This document shows, in pieces, positions 6,926 to 14,574 of a stretch of 24,240 nucleotides of DNA (its first letter is position 1; each line of letters opens with the position of its first letter). Below the pieces are notes generated by a model. That model saw only the letters and a list, made by a program, of their open reading frames with translations. It was not told where the DNA came from and ran no database searches. A program made the translations under genes and the position numbers. This stretch comes from a virus, in the IMG/VR virus record IMGVR_UViG_3300035681_000125, positions 1-24,240 of that record; one strand, given 5' to 3'.

Positions 6926-7513
6926 ATGGCTAACCTTTTTGACTCTGCGAATTATCCGACCCGAGAGCCGACCGCTCTGCAAGCGGGCGATCTCTGGGCG
7001 TGGAAGCGCACCGATTTAGTCACGGACTACCCATCGTCGGCCTATAGCCTTTCGTACATTGCGCGTCGAGAGATCACGGGCGAGAAGATTTCTATCTCGA
7101 CCACCGGCTCGACCGAGGCTTACACGGTCTCGGTTTCCTCGACGACGACAGCCAACTACGAAGAAGGCCGGTATCACTGGGTCGCATACATCACCCGTAC
7201 CTCGGACTCTGCCCGTATCGAAGTCGACAAAGGCGTGTTCGAGGTTGCGCCGAACCGTTCGACCAGTTCAGCCGATCCGCGCTCGTTCGCGCAGATTGCG
7301 CTCGACAATATCGAAACGTACTTAAAAGACCCGACCAACCTTGCAGCCGCGTCCTACTCGATTGCCGGACGCTCGCTCTCGCGCTGGAATCGTGCCGACC
7401 TTTTGACCGAACGCGAACGGCTCAAGGGCGAGGTGACGCGAGAGCGCAGGGCCGAACAGATCGCCAAGGGATTGGGAACCAATGCCACCATTCGCGTGAG
7501 GTTTACGGCATGA
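6926..7513 (+). CDS. Ig-like domain fused to gpW-like head-tail joining domain
   Basis: This 195-residue protein lies exactly where lambda has gpW, directly before the portal. Residues 1-112 form an all-beta module (LQAGDLWAWKR ... SLSYIAR ... GRYHWVAYITR ... DKGVFEV), like the Ig-like N-terminal domains of phage upper-baseplate proteins. After a short linker, the C-terminal ~70 residues read as helix, short beta turn, helix: FAQIALDNIETYLKDP, SYSIAGRSLSRWNRADLLTE, RLKGEVTRERR. The middle segment matches the SYSIGGRSLT-type motif of gpW-family proteins, small joiners that stabilise packaged DNA and prepare the portal for tail attachment. The stop overlaps the portal start as ATGA. The gpW assignment rests on motif and position; the function of the Ig-like half is inferred to be docking of a neighbouring structural protein. 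Confidence 0.7.
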   Translation: MANLFDSANYPTREPTALQAGDLWAWKRTDLVTDYPSSAYSLSYIARREITGEKISISTTGSTEAYTVSVSSTTTANYEEGRYHWVAYITRTSDSARIEVDKGVFEVAPNRSTSSADPRSFAQIALDNIETYLKDPTNLAAASYSIAGRSLSRWNRADLLTERERLKGEVTRERRAEQIAKGLGTNATIRVRFTA

Positions 7514-8955
7514 GTCTACTCGACTATTTCAAAAGACAAACGCCAAAGCCTCGCAAGCGATCCTTTGACGCAGCAAACACCGGACGGCTTTTCTCCGACT
7601 GGCTCGTTCAAACCAAGACCGCCGACAGCGATCTACGCTATGCACTTAAAGCCATGCGTGCTCGCTCGCGTGATCTCTGTCAAAACAATGATTATGCGCG
7701 GCGGTATCTTGATCTCGTAGCAACCAACGTCGTCGGGCCGCGTGGCATCACTTTACAGGTGCGTGCGCGTGAACAGACGGGTGCGCTCGATCAAGTAGCG
7801 AACCAGCAGTTAGAGGCGGCGTTCTATGCGTGGGCGCAGCCTGGCGTGTGTACGGTAGACGGGCGGTTGTCGTGGATCGACGCACAGCGCGTCTTTATCG
7901 AGAGCGTAGCGCGAGACGGCGAGTGCTTTGTGTTGTTCGTAGAGGACAATGCAAACCCATTCCGTTTTCGCTTACAGTTCATTGATCCCGATCTTGTCGA
8001 CCAAGACAAGAACGAGATTCTGGCAAACGGCGGTCAGATTCGCATGGGCATCGAGATAGATGCCTCTGGCCGTCCGGTCGCTTACCATGTGCGGGTACGT
8101 CCGCCCGATGATTATCAGATCGGCACGACGAACCCCAAGACAGAGCGCATTCCAGCCGAGCGCATGATTCACGCATTCCGCGTGGATCGTATCGGCCAGA
8201 ATCGCGGCAGTCCGTGGACGGCCACCTCGATGACGCGACTGAAGATGCTCGGCGGTTACGAAGAGGCCGAGTTAGTCGCAGCGCGAGTGTCGGCTTCCAA
8301 GATGGGTTTTTTCGTCTCGGAGTCCGGCGACGAGTACCAAGGCGATGGCACCGCACCGGACGGCACGCTCAATATGGACGTGCAGCCGGGACAGTTCTCG
8401 CAACTGCCCGCTGGCGTAGACTTCAAGGCATACGATCCGCAGCATCCCTCGACGGCTTTTAAGGACTTTGAGAAAGCGATGCTGCGCGGTATAGCCTCCG
8501 GCCTCGGCGTTTCTTATACGTCACTGGCGAATGATCTGGAGGCGGTATCGTATTCGTCCATCCGCCAAGGACTGCTCGAGGAGCGCGACCATTGGCGCAC
8601 CGTGCAGCATTGGGTCATTGAGCATTTCTGCCAGCCGGTCTACTTGCGCTGGCTGCGACAGACGCTCGACTCTGGCGTGATTAACCTTCCGGCAAACAAG
8701 TTCTTCAAGTTCAGCGCGACCCAGTGGGTGCCGCGTGGCTGGCAGTGGGTTGATCCGCGCAATGAGGCGGAGGCGCAGATTGTTGCGATCAATAACGGAC
8801 TGATGACACGCACACAAGCACTCGCAGAGCGCGGCCTAGACATTGAGGATGTGATGCGTGAGCGTCAAGCCGAAGAAGAGATGATCGCGTCGTTCAATGT
8901 AACGCTTCCGGGCGGCACTTCTCCGATTCCTCCAGAGGTGAGCAATGGCGGCTAA
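7510..8955 (+). CDS. Portal protein, lambda family
   Basis: The dodecameric portal forms the DNA channel at the capsid vertex and docks the terminase. The 481-residue sequence has the lambda gpB-family hallmarks: SDLRYALKAMRARSRDLCQNNDYARRYLDLVATNVVG (about 39-75) at the N-terminus, DGRLSWIDAQRVFIESVARDGECFV, the LQFIDPDLVD block, RIPAERMIHAFRVDRIGQNRGSPW, a long clip/stem region, and LANDLEAVSYSSIRQGLLEERDHWR (about 337-361) near the wing/crown. Lambda gpB is 533 residues and loses its N-terminus by processing; this protein is slightly shorter. It overlaps the gpW-like gene by 4 bases and the next gene by 11. No scaffold gene follows directly. Confidence 0.95.
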   Translation: MSLLDYFKRQTPKPRKRSFDAANTGRLFSDWLVQTKTADSDLRYALKAMRARSRDLCQNNDYARRYLDLVATNVVGPRGITLQVRAREQTGALDQVANQQLEAAFYAWAQPGVCTVDGRLSWIDAQRVFIESVARDGECFVLFVEDNANPFRFRLQFIDPDLVDQDKNEILANGGQIRMGIEIDASGRPVAYHVRVRPPDDYQIGTTNPKTERIPAERMIHAFRVDRIGQNRGSPWTATSMTRLKMLGGYEEAELVAARVSASKMGFFVSESGDEYQGDGTAPDGTLNMDVQPGQFSQLPAGVDFKAYDPQHPSTAFKDFEKAMLRGIASGLGVSYTSLANDLEAVSYSSIRQGLLEERDHWRTVQHWVIEHFCQPVYLRWLRQTLDSGVINLPANKFFKFSATQWVPRGWQWVDPRNEAEAQIVAINNGLMTRTQALAERGLDIEDVMRERQAEEEMIASFNVTLPGGTSPIPPEVSNGG

Positions 8956-9289
8956 ATACGACATCGTTTGCGATCAAGGCGCAACCTTCAGCCGTCAGTT
9001 GACATGGCTTGACGACTCATCAAGCGCGGTAAACTTGACCGGCTACACAGCGCGTATGCAAGTGCGCGAAACGGTCGAGTCATCCTCGACGCTGCTGTCG
9101 CTTACCACGGAGAACTCGCGCATTGCTCTCGGCGGCACGGCTGGCACTATCACGCTAACCGTAACGGCAGCGGATACGGCAGCGGTTGTCGCCGGTCACT
9201 ATGTCTATGACCTCGAGTTAGTCTCGGGCAGCACGGTGTATCGGCTCGTGCAGGGTTGCTTCACTGTAGACGCAGAGGTGACGCGATGA
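8945..9289 (+). CDS. Small Ig-like beta-sandwich phage protein
   Basis: This 114-residue protein is predicted to be all beta: YDIVCDQGATFSRQLTWLDD, VNLTGYTARMQVRET, ALGGTAGTITLTVTAADTAAV, GHYVYDLELVSGSTVYRLVQGCFTV. It resembles BppU-N-type or Ig-like adaptor domains that anchor fibres, and shares its strand pattern (ending in a G-F-V strand) with the N-terminal half of the 6926-7513 protein, though the two are clearly diverged. It starts 11 bases inside the portal gene and ends overlapping the fibre gene as ATGA. The tight coupling to the fibre suggests it attaches the fibre to the particle, perhaps to the head. Function is inferred from fold pattern and context only. Confidence 0.7.
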   Translation: MAAKYDIVCDQGATFSRQLTWLDDSSSAVNLTGYTARMQVRETVESSSTLLSLTTENSRIALGGTAGTITLTVTAADTAAVVAGHYVYDLELVSGSTVYRLVQGCFTVDAEVTR

Positions 9290-11472
9290 CCGAGCGCATC
9301 ATCGTTGACGAAACTTTGCAATCGGTCGTCATTGAAGAATCAAACAACGAGGTTGTCGTTCGCACCGGCTGGCCCGATGGCGCGAAGAAAGGCGCGAACA
9401 GCGACATCACCTCGATGTCGGGGCTCACTGGCGGAGTTGCCACGCCCACATATATCGATTTCGCAGCGGCTGGTGCCACGGATGCCGAGCGCCGACTGGC
9501 GTGGAATCCCGACACGGGCACAGTGCAGATCGGCATGGTCGGCGGAAACGTACAGGCCGAACTCGCTCAGACGCTCTATGCCTATGTTCACAACGCTGAA
9601 GGATCGACGATTGCCAAGGGCAAGCCTGTCTATCTCTATGAAGCGACAGGCAACAAAGCATCGGTGAAACTGGCCTACAACACCACGGACGCGACCTCTG
9701 CCAAAACTTTTGGCCTCGCAGCCGAGAGCATCGCATCGGGCGCGAATGGGTTAGTCATCTGTCAAGGCGTGCTCGATAAGATCAACACGAGCGCATATAA
9801 CGAAGGCGACACTCTATACCTCGGCGCGACTGCTGGCACGCTTACGGCCACGAAGCCGAAAGCACCGAACCACATGGTTTATGTTGGTATCGTTGAGCGG
9901 GCCAATGCTGGAAACGGGCAGATTTATGTCCGCGTGCAAAACGGCTACGAACTGAACGAAATCCACGATGTGCAAATCAACTCGCCCGCCAATGGGCAGT
10001 TGATTATTTACGATGCCGCCACGAGCCTCTGGAAGAATGCCAACCTCACGGCGGGCACCGGCATCTCGATTACGAACGGCGCAGGGTCGATCACCATTTC
10101 CGCGCCGGAGAACGGCACGGTCACAAGCGTAGCAACCGGCACAGGATTGACGGGCGGCCCGATCACCTCGACGGGCACGATCAGCCTCGCCAACACAGCC
10201 GTCAGCGCAGGGTTATACGGCAGCGCGTCCGCTGTGCCGACCTTTACGGTGGACGCACAGGGCCGACTCACGGCGGCATCGAATACGAGCATCGCTATCG
10301 CTAACACAGCGGTTAGCGGCCTCGGTACGATGTCGACGCAGAATGCCAATAACGTGACGATCAGCGGCGGCTCGGTCTCTGGGATTACCGACCTTGCCAT
10401 CGCAGACGGTGGCACCGGAGCCTCGAACGCATCGACCGCGCTGTCTAACCTAGGCGGCGTACCCACAGGGCGCACCGTAAGCGCAGGGACAGGGCTTTCT
10501 GGCGGCGGAGACCTCTCGGCCAATAGAACCATAAGCCTCGCAAATACTGCCGTCACAGCGGCCTCGTATGGCTCTGCATCACAGGTTGCAACATTCACGG
10601 TAGACGCGCAGGGCAGACTCACCGCTGCGAGCAATACGTCGATCTCAATTGCTAACACGGCGGTTTCTGGTCTGGGCACCATGTCTACCCAGAATGCCAA
10701 CAGCGTCAGCATCTCCGGCGGTAGCGTTTCCGGCATTACCGATCTGGCCGTGGCTGATGGCGGAACAGGCGCATCGTCGGCCTCGGGCGCACGCACGAAC
10801 CTGTTGCCGACTTACACCAGCAACGCGGGCAAGGTGCTTGCCGTCAATGTCGGTGGCACGGATGTCGAGTGGATCTCGGCTGGCGGCGTGGGCACGGTCA
10901 CGAGCATTGATGTCTCGGGCGGCACGACTGGGCTGACCACATCCGGTGGCCCGATCACAAGCAGCGGCACCATTACGCTGGCCGGCACGCTGGCCGTTGC
11001 GAACGGCGGCACAGGATCGACCACAGCGGGCGCGGCTTTGACTGCTCTAGGTGCTGCGGCATCTGCCACGACCATCTCGGCTGGCACAGGGTTGAGCGGC
11101 GGCGGCGATCTGTCTGCGAATCGCACCATCTCGCTCGCCAATACCGCAGTGACGGCAGCGTCCTACGGTTCGGCGTCCCAAGTTGGGACATTCACCGTAG
11201 ACGCGCAGGGTCGATTGACTGCCGCATCGAACACGTCGATTGCGATTGCAAATACCGCAGTCAGTGGCCTTGGCACAATGTCGACGCAAAACTCCAATGC
11301 GGTAACCATTCAACCCGCAGCGTCGGCTACGCCAAGCAGCAACGGCGACATGGTGTTTGAGTTGACCGACAATTCCACGCTCACGATCAAGGTCAAAGGC
11401 AGCGACGGCACGGTTCGTGTGGTAGCCTTAACATTGACGACGACGGCGGAATCGTTCTTGAGGCTTGAGTAA
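9286..11472 (+). CDS. Repeat-rich fibre protein (candidate head/neck fibre)
   Basis: This 728-residue protein has an N-terminal globular part (about 1-250) beginning TERIIVDETLQSVVIEESNN, including YAYVHNAEGSTIAKGKPVYLYEATGNK and QIYVRVQNGYELNEIHDVQI. Its C-terminal shaft is built from repeats of two kinds: a DAQGRLTAASNTSIAIANTA type preceded by YGSAS-V--FTV, and a (A)DGGTGA-S-A---L type. Such repeats are common in phage tail fibres. It ends with a small domain (MVFELTDNSTLTIKVKGSDG) and lacks an obvious autochaperone. Start ATG 9286 is chosen for its ATGA overlap with the preceding gene; a start at 9256 would add ten atypical residues. Lying between portal and capsid protease, it is displaced from the usual fibre position at the tail end, so a head or neck fibre is plausible. 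Confidence 0.8.
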   Translation: MTERIIVDETLQSVVIEESNNEVVVRTGWPDGAKKGANSDITSMSGLTGGVATPTYIDFAAAGATDAERRLAWNPDTGTVQIGMVGGNVQAELAQTLYAYVHNAEGSTIAKGKPVYLYEATGNKASVKLAYNTTDATSAKTFGLAAESIASGANGLVICQGVLDKINTSAYNEGDTLYLGATAGTLTATKPKAPNHMVYVGIVERANAGNGQIYVRVQNGYELNEIHDVQINSPANGQLIIYDAATSLWKNANLTAGTGISITNGAGSITISAPENGTVTSVATGTGLTGGPITSTGTISLANTAVSAGLYGSASAVPTFTVDAQGRLTAASNTSIAIANTAVSGLGTMSTQNANNVTISGGSVSGITDLAIADGGTGASNASTALSNLGGVPTGRTVSAGTGLSGGGDLSANRTISLANTAVTAASYGSASQVATFTVDAQGRLTAASNTSISIANTAVSGLGTMSTQNANSVSISGGSVSGITDLAVADGGTGASSASGARTNLLPTYTSNAGKVLAVNVGGTDVEWISAGGVGTVTSIDVSGGTTGLTTSGGPITSSGTITLAGTLAVANGGTGSTTAGAALTALGAAASATTISAGTGLSGGGDLSANRTISLANTAVTAASYGSASQVGTFTVDAQGRLTAASNTSIAIANTAVSGLGTMSTQNSNAVTIQPAASATPSSNGDMVFELTDNSTLTIKVKGSDGTVRVVALTLTTTAESFLRLE
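10180..10344 (+). repeat. Fibre shaft repeat, copy 1
   Basis: 55 codons running from ISLANTAVSAGLYGSASAV to GLGTMSTQN. This is the most diverged copy in its first third (SAGL/SAVP in place of TAAS/SQVA), then almost identical in protein to the later two copies. Confidence 0.8.
10483..10695 (+). repeat. Fibre shaft repeat, copy 2
   Basis: 71 codons from AGTGLSGGGDLSANRTIS to GLGTMSTQN. The protein differs from copy 3 at only two residues, yet 49 of the 71 codons are synonymous alternatives (codon-by-codon hand count). Confidence 0.88.
11080..11292 (+). repeat. Fibre shaft repeat, copy 3
   Basis: 71 codons aligned without gaps to copy 2. The two amino-acid differences are Ala to Gly in the QV-TFTV segment and Ser to Ala in NTSI-IAN. 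Nearly all other differences are silent. Confidence 0.88.
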
Positions 11473-13871
11473 TGGCTGTTGACACAAAGCCTACCGAGGC
11501 AATGGCAGCAGAAGCCGCTCGCGGATTAGAGTGGCGCGAAGAGTTCGGACGCGGCGGCACAGAGGTCGGCGTTGCTCGTGCTCGGGACATTAAGAATCGA
11601 GCGAATCTTTCGCCCGAAACGATCCGAAGGATGGTGAGTTACTTTGCAAGACACGAAATCGACAAAGAAGCCGAGGGCTTCCGTCCGGGCGAAGAGGGCT
11701 ACCCGTCCGCAGGACGTATCGCGTGGGCACTCTGGGGCGGAGACCCCGGCCAGAGTTGGGCTAATCGAAAAAGCGCGGAACTGGATCGTGAAGATGAGGG
11801 ACGAAATATGGACAAGGTAGAAACAAGGCACGTCGTCGCTGTCGTCGAGGACGAGGCAACCGTTACCGTGACATTCGCCAAGTCGGAGTACGACATGGAC
11901 GAAAGCGAGGAAGCGGACGAGGCTATCGAGGCGCTGGAAGAAGCCGCCGAAGATGGCGAGGAAATCTTCGCCGAGGGCGAGCGTCCCAAGGATATGTACG
12001 GCAACGAACCGTATGAAGAGGACTACGCTGGCCCTGCCAAGCGCAAGGGGCCGACCGAGCGTGTATTCCGCTCGGCGATCTTTGAGCGTGCGTCCATCAT
12101 GGAAGACCAGCGTCGTGCGACGTTAGCCTTCTCGAGCGAGATGGCGGTCGACCGTGGCTGGGGAATGGAAATCCTCGACCACTCGCCCGGCTCAATCGAC
12201 ATGGAGTTTATTGGCAGTGGCCGTGCGCCGCTGCTTGTGGATCACGAGATGGCCGATCAAGTCGGCGTCGTGGAGCAGATCAGCCTCGGAGCAGACCGCG
12301 TGGCGCGGGCTGTCGTGCGCTTTGGGAAAAGTGCGCGAGCCGAGGAAATCTGGCAGGACGTAAAGGATGGAATACGGTCAAACGTATCTGTCGGTTACGT
12401 TATCAGCGAGATGGTATCGGACGGAAAGCAAGGAGACCGGGAGGTTTTCCGCGCAGTCAGTTGGATGCCGCTCGAAATCAGTATCGTATCTATCCCGGCA
12501 GATACCAGCGTCGGCGTTGGTCGTGCGATCAACACTGCGCCGGTTGCCGAACCTAAAATCATTGTCAAGGAGACAAAAATGTCTGACGAAATCAACAGCG
12601 TCCGTGAGGATGCAGCAAAGGCCGAACGCGCTCGCGTTTCGGCGATTATGGATCTGGCCTCGCGTCACAACCATCGCGAGTTCGGCGAGTCGGCGATTCG
12701 TGACGGAGCCTCGATCGAGCAGTTCCGTGGCGCGTTGCTCGACAAGGTGGCCTCCAAGCCGCTGAACGTTGACCACGAGGTCGGCCTCTCCGATAAGGAA
12801 GTGCGTTCGTTCTCGTTCGTCCGTGCGATCAAGGCTCTGTCGAACCCGCAGGATCGTCGCGCCCAAGAGGACGCGGCTTTCGAGTTCGAAGTGTCCGAAG
12901 CCGCCGCGAAGAAGGAAGGCCGCACCTCACGCGGTCTCTTGATTCCGGTTGATGTGCTGTACGGGAAGCGCGATCTGACCACCTCGACGGCCTCTGGCAC
13001 GGCGAAGGCGGGCAACCTCGTTGCGACCGATCTGCTGGCTGCGTCGTTCATCGACGTGCTGCGTAACAAGATGGTGCTCAACACCCTCGGCGCGCAGTTC
13101 CTCACGGGCCTCAACGGTAACGTTGCCATCCCGCGCAAGACCTCGGCTTCTTCGGCCTACTGGGTCGCCGAGAACAGCGCACCGACGGAGAGCACCAACG
13201 CTCCGGCGTTCGATCAAGTCACGATGTCGCCGAAGACCCTCGGTGCCTACGTTGACATCAGCCGCCGCTTGATGCTCCAGTCGTCGCTTGACATCGAGAA
13301 CCTCGTCCGCAATGACTTGGCTACCTCGATTGCCGTGGCGATGGACGGTGCTGCGGTCGCTGGCTCGGGCAGCAACAAGCCGACCGGCGTGCTCAACACG
13401 TCTGGCATTGGCTCGGTGACGCTCGGCACGAACGGTGCTGCGCCGACTTGGGCGATGGTGGTGAACCTCGTGAAGGAAGTGGAGACGGACAACGCGTTGA
13501 CCGGCTCTGCGGCGTTCCTCACGAACGGACAGGTGAAGGCGAAACTCTCCACGACCTCTCGGCAGACGAGCGGAGTGGAAGGCAACTTCATCCTCGGCCC
13601 GGATATGGCGAACCTGTACGGCTACCCGATCTACGTTTCGCAGCAGGTTCCGTCGAACCTCACGAAGGGTTCGGGTTCCAGCCTCTCGGCCATGCTGTTT
13701 GGTGTGTGGAGCGATCTGCTCATCGGCCAGTGGTCGGGTATCGACATCCTCGTCGATCAGTACAGCGGTTCGAATGCCGGTACGGTGCGCGTCGTGGCGT
13801 TCCACGATTGCGACTTCGCCGTGCGGCACCCCGAGTCGTTCGCCGAGTGCAACGAGATCGTCACGACCTAA
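11472..13871 (+). CDS. Capsid maturation protease fused to HK97-fold major capsid protein
   Basis: This 799-residue frame has three parts. Residues about 17-103 form an N-terminal domain (VARARDIKNRANLSPETIRRM, YFARHEIDK, RIAWALWGGDPGQSWANRK) known from phage protease leaders. After an acidic linker (about 135-188, many E/D), residues 196-360 form an HK97-type prohead serine protease with likely catalytic His258 (LLVDHEM), Ser306 (SNVSVGY) and an acidic residue in PLEISIVSIPAD. From about 370 on is the HK97-fold major capsid protein: helical delta region to about 480, then GLLIPVDVLYGKRDL, GNVAIPRKTSASSAYWVAEN, GAYVDISRRLMLQSS, GSGSNKPTGVLNTSGI and GYPIYVSQQVP. Cleavage after assembly would free the shell subunit. 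Shine-Dalgarno sequences lie before in-frame ATGs at 11808 and 12579, so shorter products are likely. The start overlaps the fibre stop as TAATG. Confidence 0.93.
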   Translation: MAVDTKPTEAMAAEAARGLEWREEFGRGGTEVGVARARDIKNRANLSPETIRRMVSYFARHEIDKEAEGFRPGEEGYPSAGRIAWALWGGDPGQSWANRKSAELDREDEGRNMDKVETRHVVAVVEDEATVTVTFAKSEYDMDESEEADEAIEALEEAAEDGEEIFAEGERPKDMYGNEPYEEDYAGPAKRKGPTERVFRSAIFERASIMEDQRRATLAFSSEMAVDRGWGMEILDHSPGSIDMEFIGSGRAPLLVDHEMADQVGVVEQISLGADRVARAVVRFGKSARAEEIWQDVKDGIRSNVSVGYVISEMVSDGKQGDREVFRAVSWMPLEISIVSIPADTSVGVGRAINTAPVAEPKIIVKETKMSDEINSVREDAAKAERARVSAIMDLASRHNHREFGESAIRDGASIEQFRGALLDKVASKPLNVDHEVGLSDKEVRSFSFVRAIKALSNPQDRRAQEDAAFEFEVSEAAAKKEGRTSRGLLIPVDVLYGKRDLTTSTASGTAKAGNLVATDLLAASFIDVLRNKMVLNTLGAQFLTGLNGNVAIPRKTSASSAYWVAENSAPTESTNAPAFDQVTMSPKTLGAYVDISRRLMLQSSLDIENLVRNDLATSIAVAMDGAAVAGSGSNKPTGVLNTSGIGSVTLGTNGAAPTWAMVVNLVKEVETDNALTGSAAFLTNGQVKAKLSTTSRQTSGVEGNFILGPDMANLYGYPIYVSQQVPSNLTKGSGSSLSAMLFGVWSDLLIGQWSGIDILVDQYSGSNAGTVRVVAFHDCDFAVRHPESFAECNEIVTT
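11796..11810 (+). promoter_or_regulatory. Possible internal ribosome binding site for protease segment
   Basis: GAGGGA (11796-11801) stands 6 bases before an in-frame ATG at 11808 (MDKVETRHVV, residue 113). Initiation here would give a protease-capsid product without the N-terminal domain. Confidence 0.4.
12567..12581 (+). promoter_or_regulatory. Internal ribosome binding site for free major capsid protein
   Basis: A full AAGGAG (12567-12572), 6 bases before the in-frame ATG at 12579 (MSDEINSV, residue 370), falls exactly at the protease/capsid boundary. A product starting here would be a 430-residue major capsid protein. This is one of the best Shine-Dalgarno sequences in the window. Confidence 0.65.
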
Positions 13872-13873
13872 GA

Positions 13874-14392
13874 GTGATTGATCTAGCCGCATTGGAGGGT
13901 CGCCATCGTGGGCAGCGTTGCGCTGTCCTCGGTGGTGGCCCGTCCTTGGTGGAAGACATCAAGGCGGTGCAGCCACTGTTATTGCAGGGGGGCGTGTTGG
14001 TTGGAGTCAATCAGCACGCTCTCCTGCTCTCTCTTGATTACATTGTTTACCAAGACAAAGAACTCTGGCCGTTGTTGAAAGATCATGCGCCAGTGATTTC
14101 GCACCACAAGGATGCGTGCGATATTTGGTCGGGAATCTGTCCCGACTTCGGATTCTCCGGCGGCACGGCAACGTGGATTGCTGGATTTATGGGCTTCGAC
14201 CAGATATACATCTGCGGCTGCGACAACTACATGAGCAACCGGCGGTACTGGCACAGCAAGTTAGGCGATCTGCGCGTCGAGGAAGGTATCTCCAACGTGC
14301 AAGCATGGATCAAGGTTCGGGACTACATGAAAGAACCCGAACGAGTACGAGTGGTTTCTGGCTGTCTAACACAGGTATTTCAAGGATTATGA
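13874..14392 (+). CDS. MptE/DUF115-like Rossmann protein
   Basis: This 172-residue protein contains CAVLGGGPSLVEDIK (about 17-31), VGVNQHALLLSLDYIVYQDKE, and GFSGGTATWIAGFMGFDQIYICGCDNYM. This pattern is that of the 6-hydroxymethylpterin diphosphokinase MptE-like (DUF115/MAF_flag10) group, whose bacterial members act around flagellin glycosylation. Phage copies are common but uncharacterised. The GGGPS loop is the presumed nucleotide or nucleotide-sugar site. GTG 13874 is chosen because it lies 2 bases after the capsid stop and just precedes the conserved domain; the upstream open frame back to 13448 is a shadow of the capsid gene. The Shine-Dalgarno is weak, so reinitiation after the capsid gene is likely. 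A role in modifying a capsid or surface component is inferred. Confidence 0.72.
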   Translation: MIDLAALEGRHRGQRCAVLGGGPSLVEDIKAVQPLLLQGGVLVGVNQHALLLSLDYIVYQDKELWPLLKDHAPVISHHKDACDIWSGICPDFGFSGGTATWIAGFMGFDQIYICGCDNYMSNRRYWHSKLGDLRVEEGISNVQAWIKVRDYMKEPERVRVVSGCLTQVFQGL

Positions 14393-14574
14393 AAGTCGAG
14401 ATGATCCGATCCCGTCTTTACAACGGGCAAACGCTTGAACGTGGCCGGGTGGTCGAAGTAGACCCGACCTTCGGAAAGTGGCTTGTGGGCCGTGGCATGG
14501 CGGTCGAGTACAGCCGCCCGTCTTTCTTCCAGCCAGAGCAGCCGAAACGTGGACGACCGCGCAAAGGAGATTGA
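14389..14574 (+). CDS. Small protein with C-terminal AT-hook
   Basis: This 61-residue protein starts at ATG 14389 (ATGA overlap with the preceding stop, AAGG just upstream). Residues 1-45 look like a small beta-barrel-like module (MIRSRLYNGQTLERGRVVEV, FGKWLVGRGMAVEY) of a type frequent near phage capsid genes. The tail QPKRGRPRKGD contains the RGRP core flanked by Lys/Arg, a textbook AT-hook that binds the minor groove of A/T-rich DNA. It may be a minor capsid or head-completion component touching packaged DNA, or a regulator; this is inference. The 3' end overlaps the methyltransferase frame by about 26 bases. Confidence 0.75.
   Translation: MKVEMIRSRLYNGQTLERGRVVEVDPTFGKWLVGRGMAVEYSRPSFFQPEQPKRGRPRKGD

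Noticed and set aside
9256-9285. Earlier start for the second fibre gene
   Set aside because: Adds ten residues (LHCRRRGDA-like) overlapping the previous gene; ATG 9286 has the ATGA coupling used throughout the operon.
10008-10796. 262-residue minus-strand frame across the fibre repeats
   Set aside because: The repeats in it simply mirror the plus-strand fibre repeats, and there is no ribosome binding context.
13448-13873. Upstream extension of the DUF115-like frame into the capsid gene
   Set aside because: Residues encoded here are R/G-rich and unlike a protein; the conserved domain begins just after GTG 13874.
12927-13892. 321-residue open frame on the minus strand
   Set aside because: It is antisense to the major capsid domain and very rich in R/H/V as expected for a shadow; no family motif.
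14483-14548. Extended N-terminus of the methyltransferase
   Set aside because: The extra residues (Ser/Arg-rich) are encoded over the AT-hook gene in another frame and do not resemble a methyltransferase leader.
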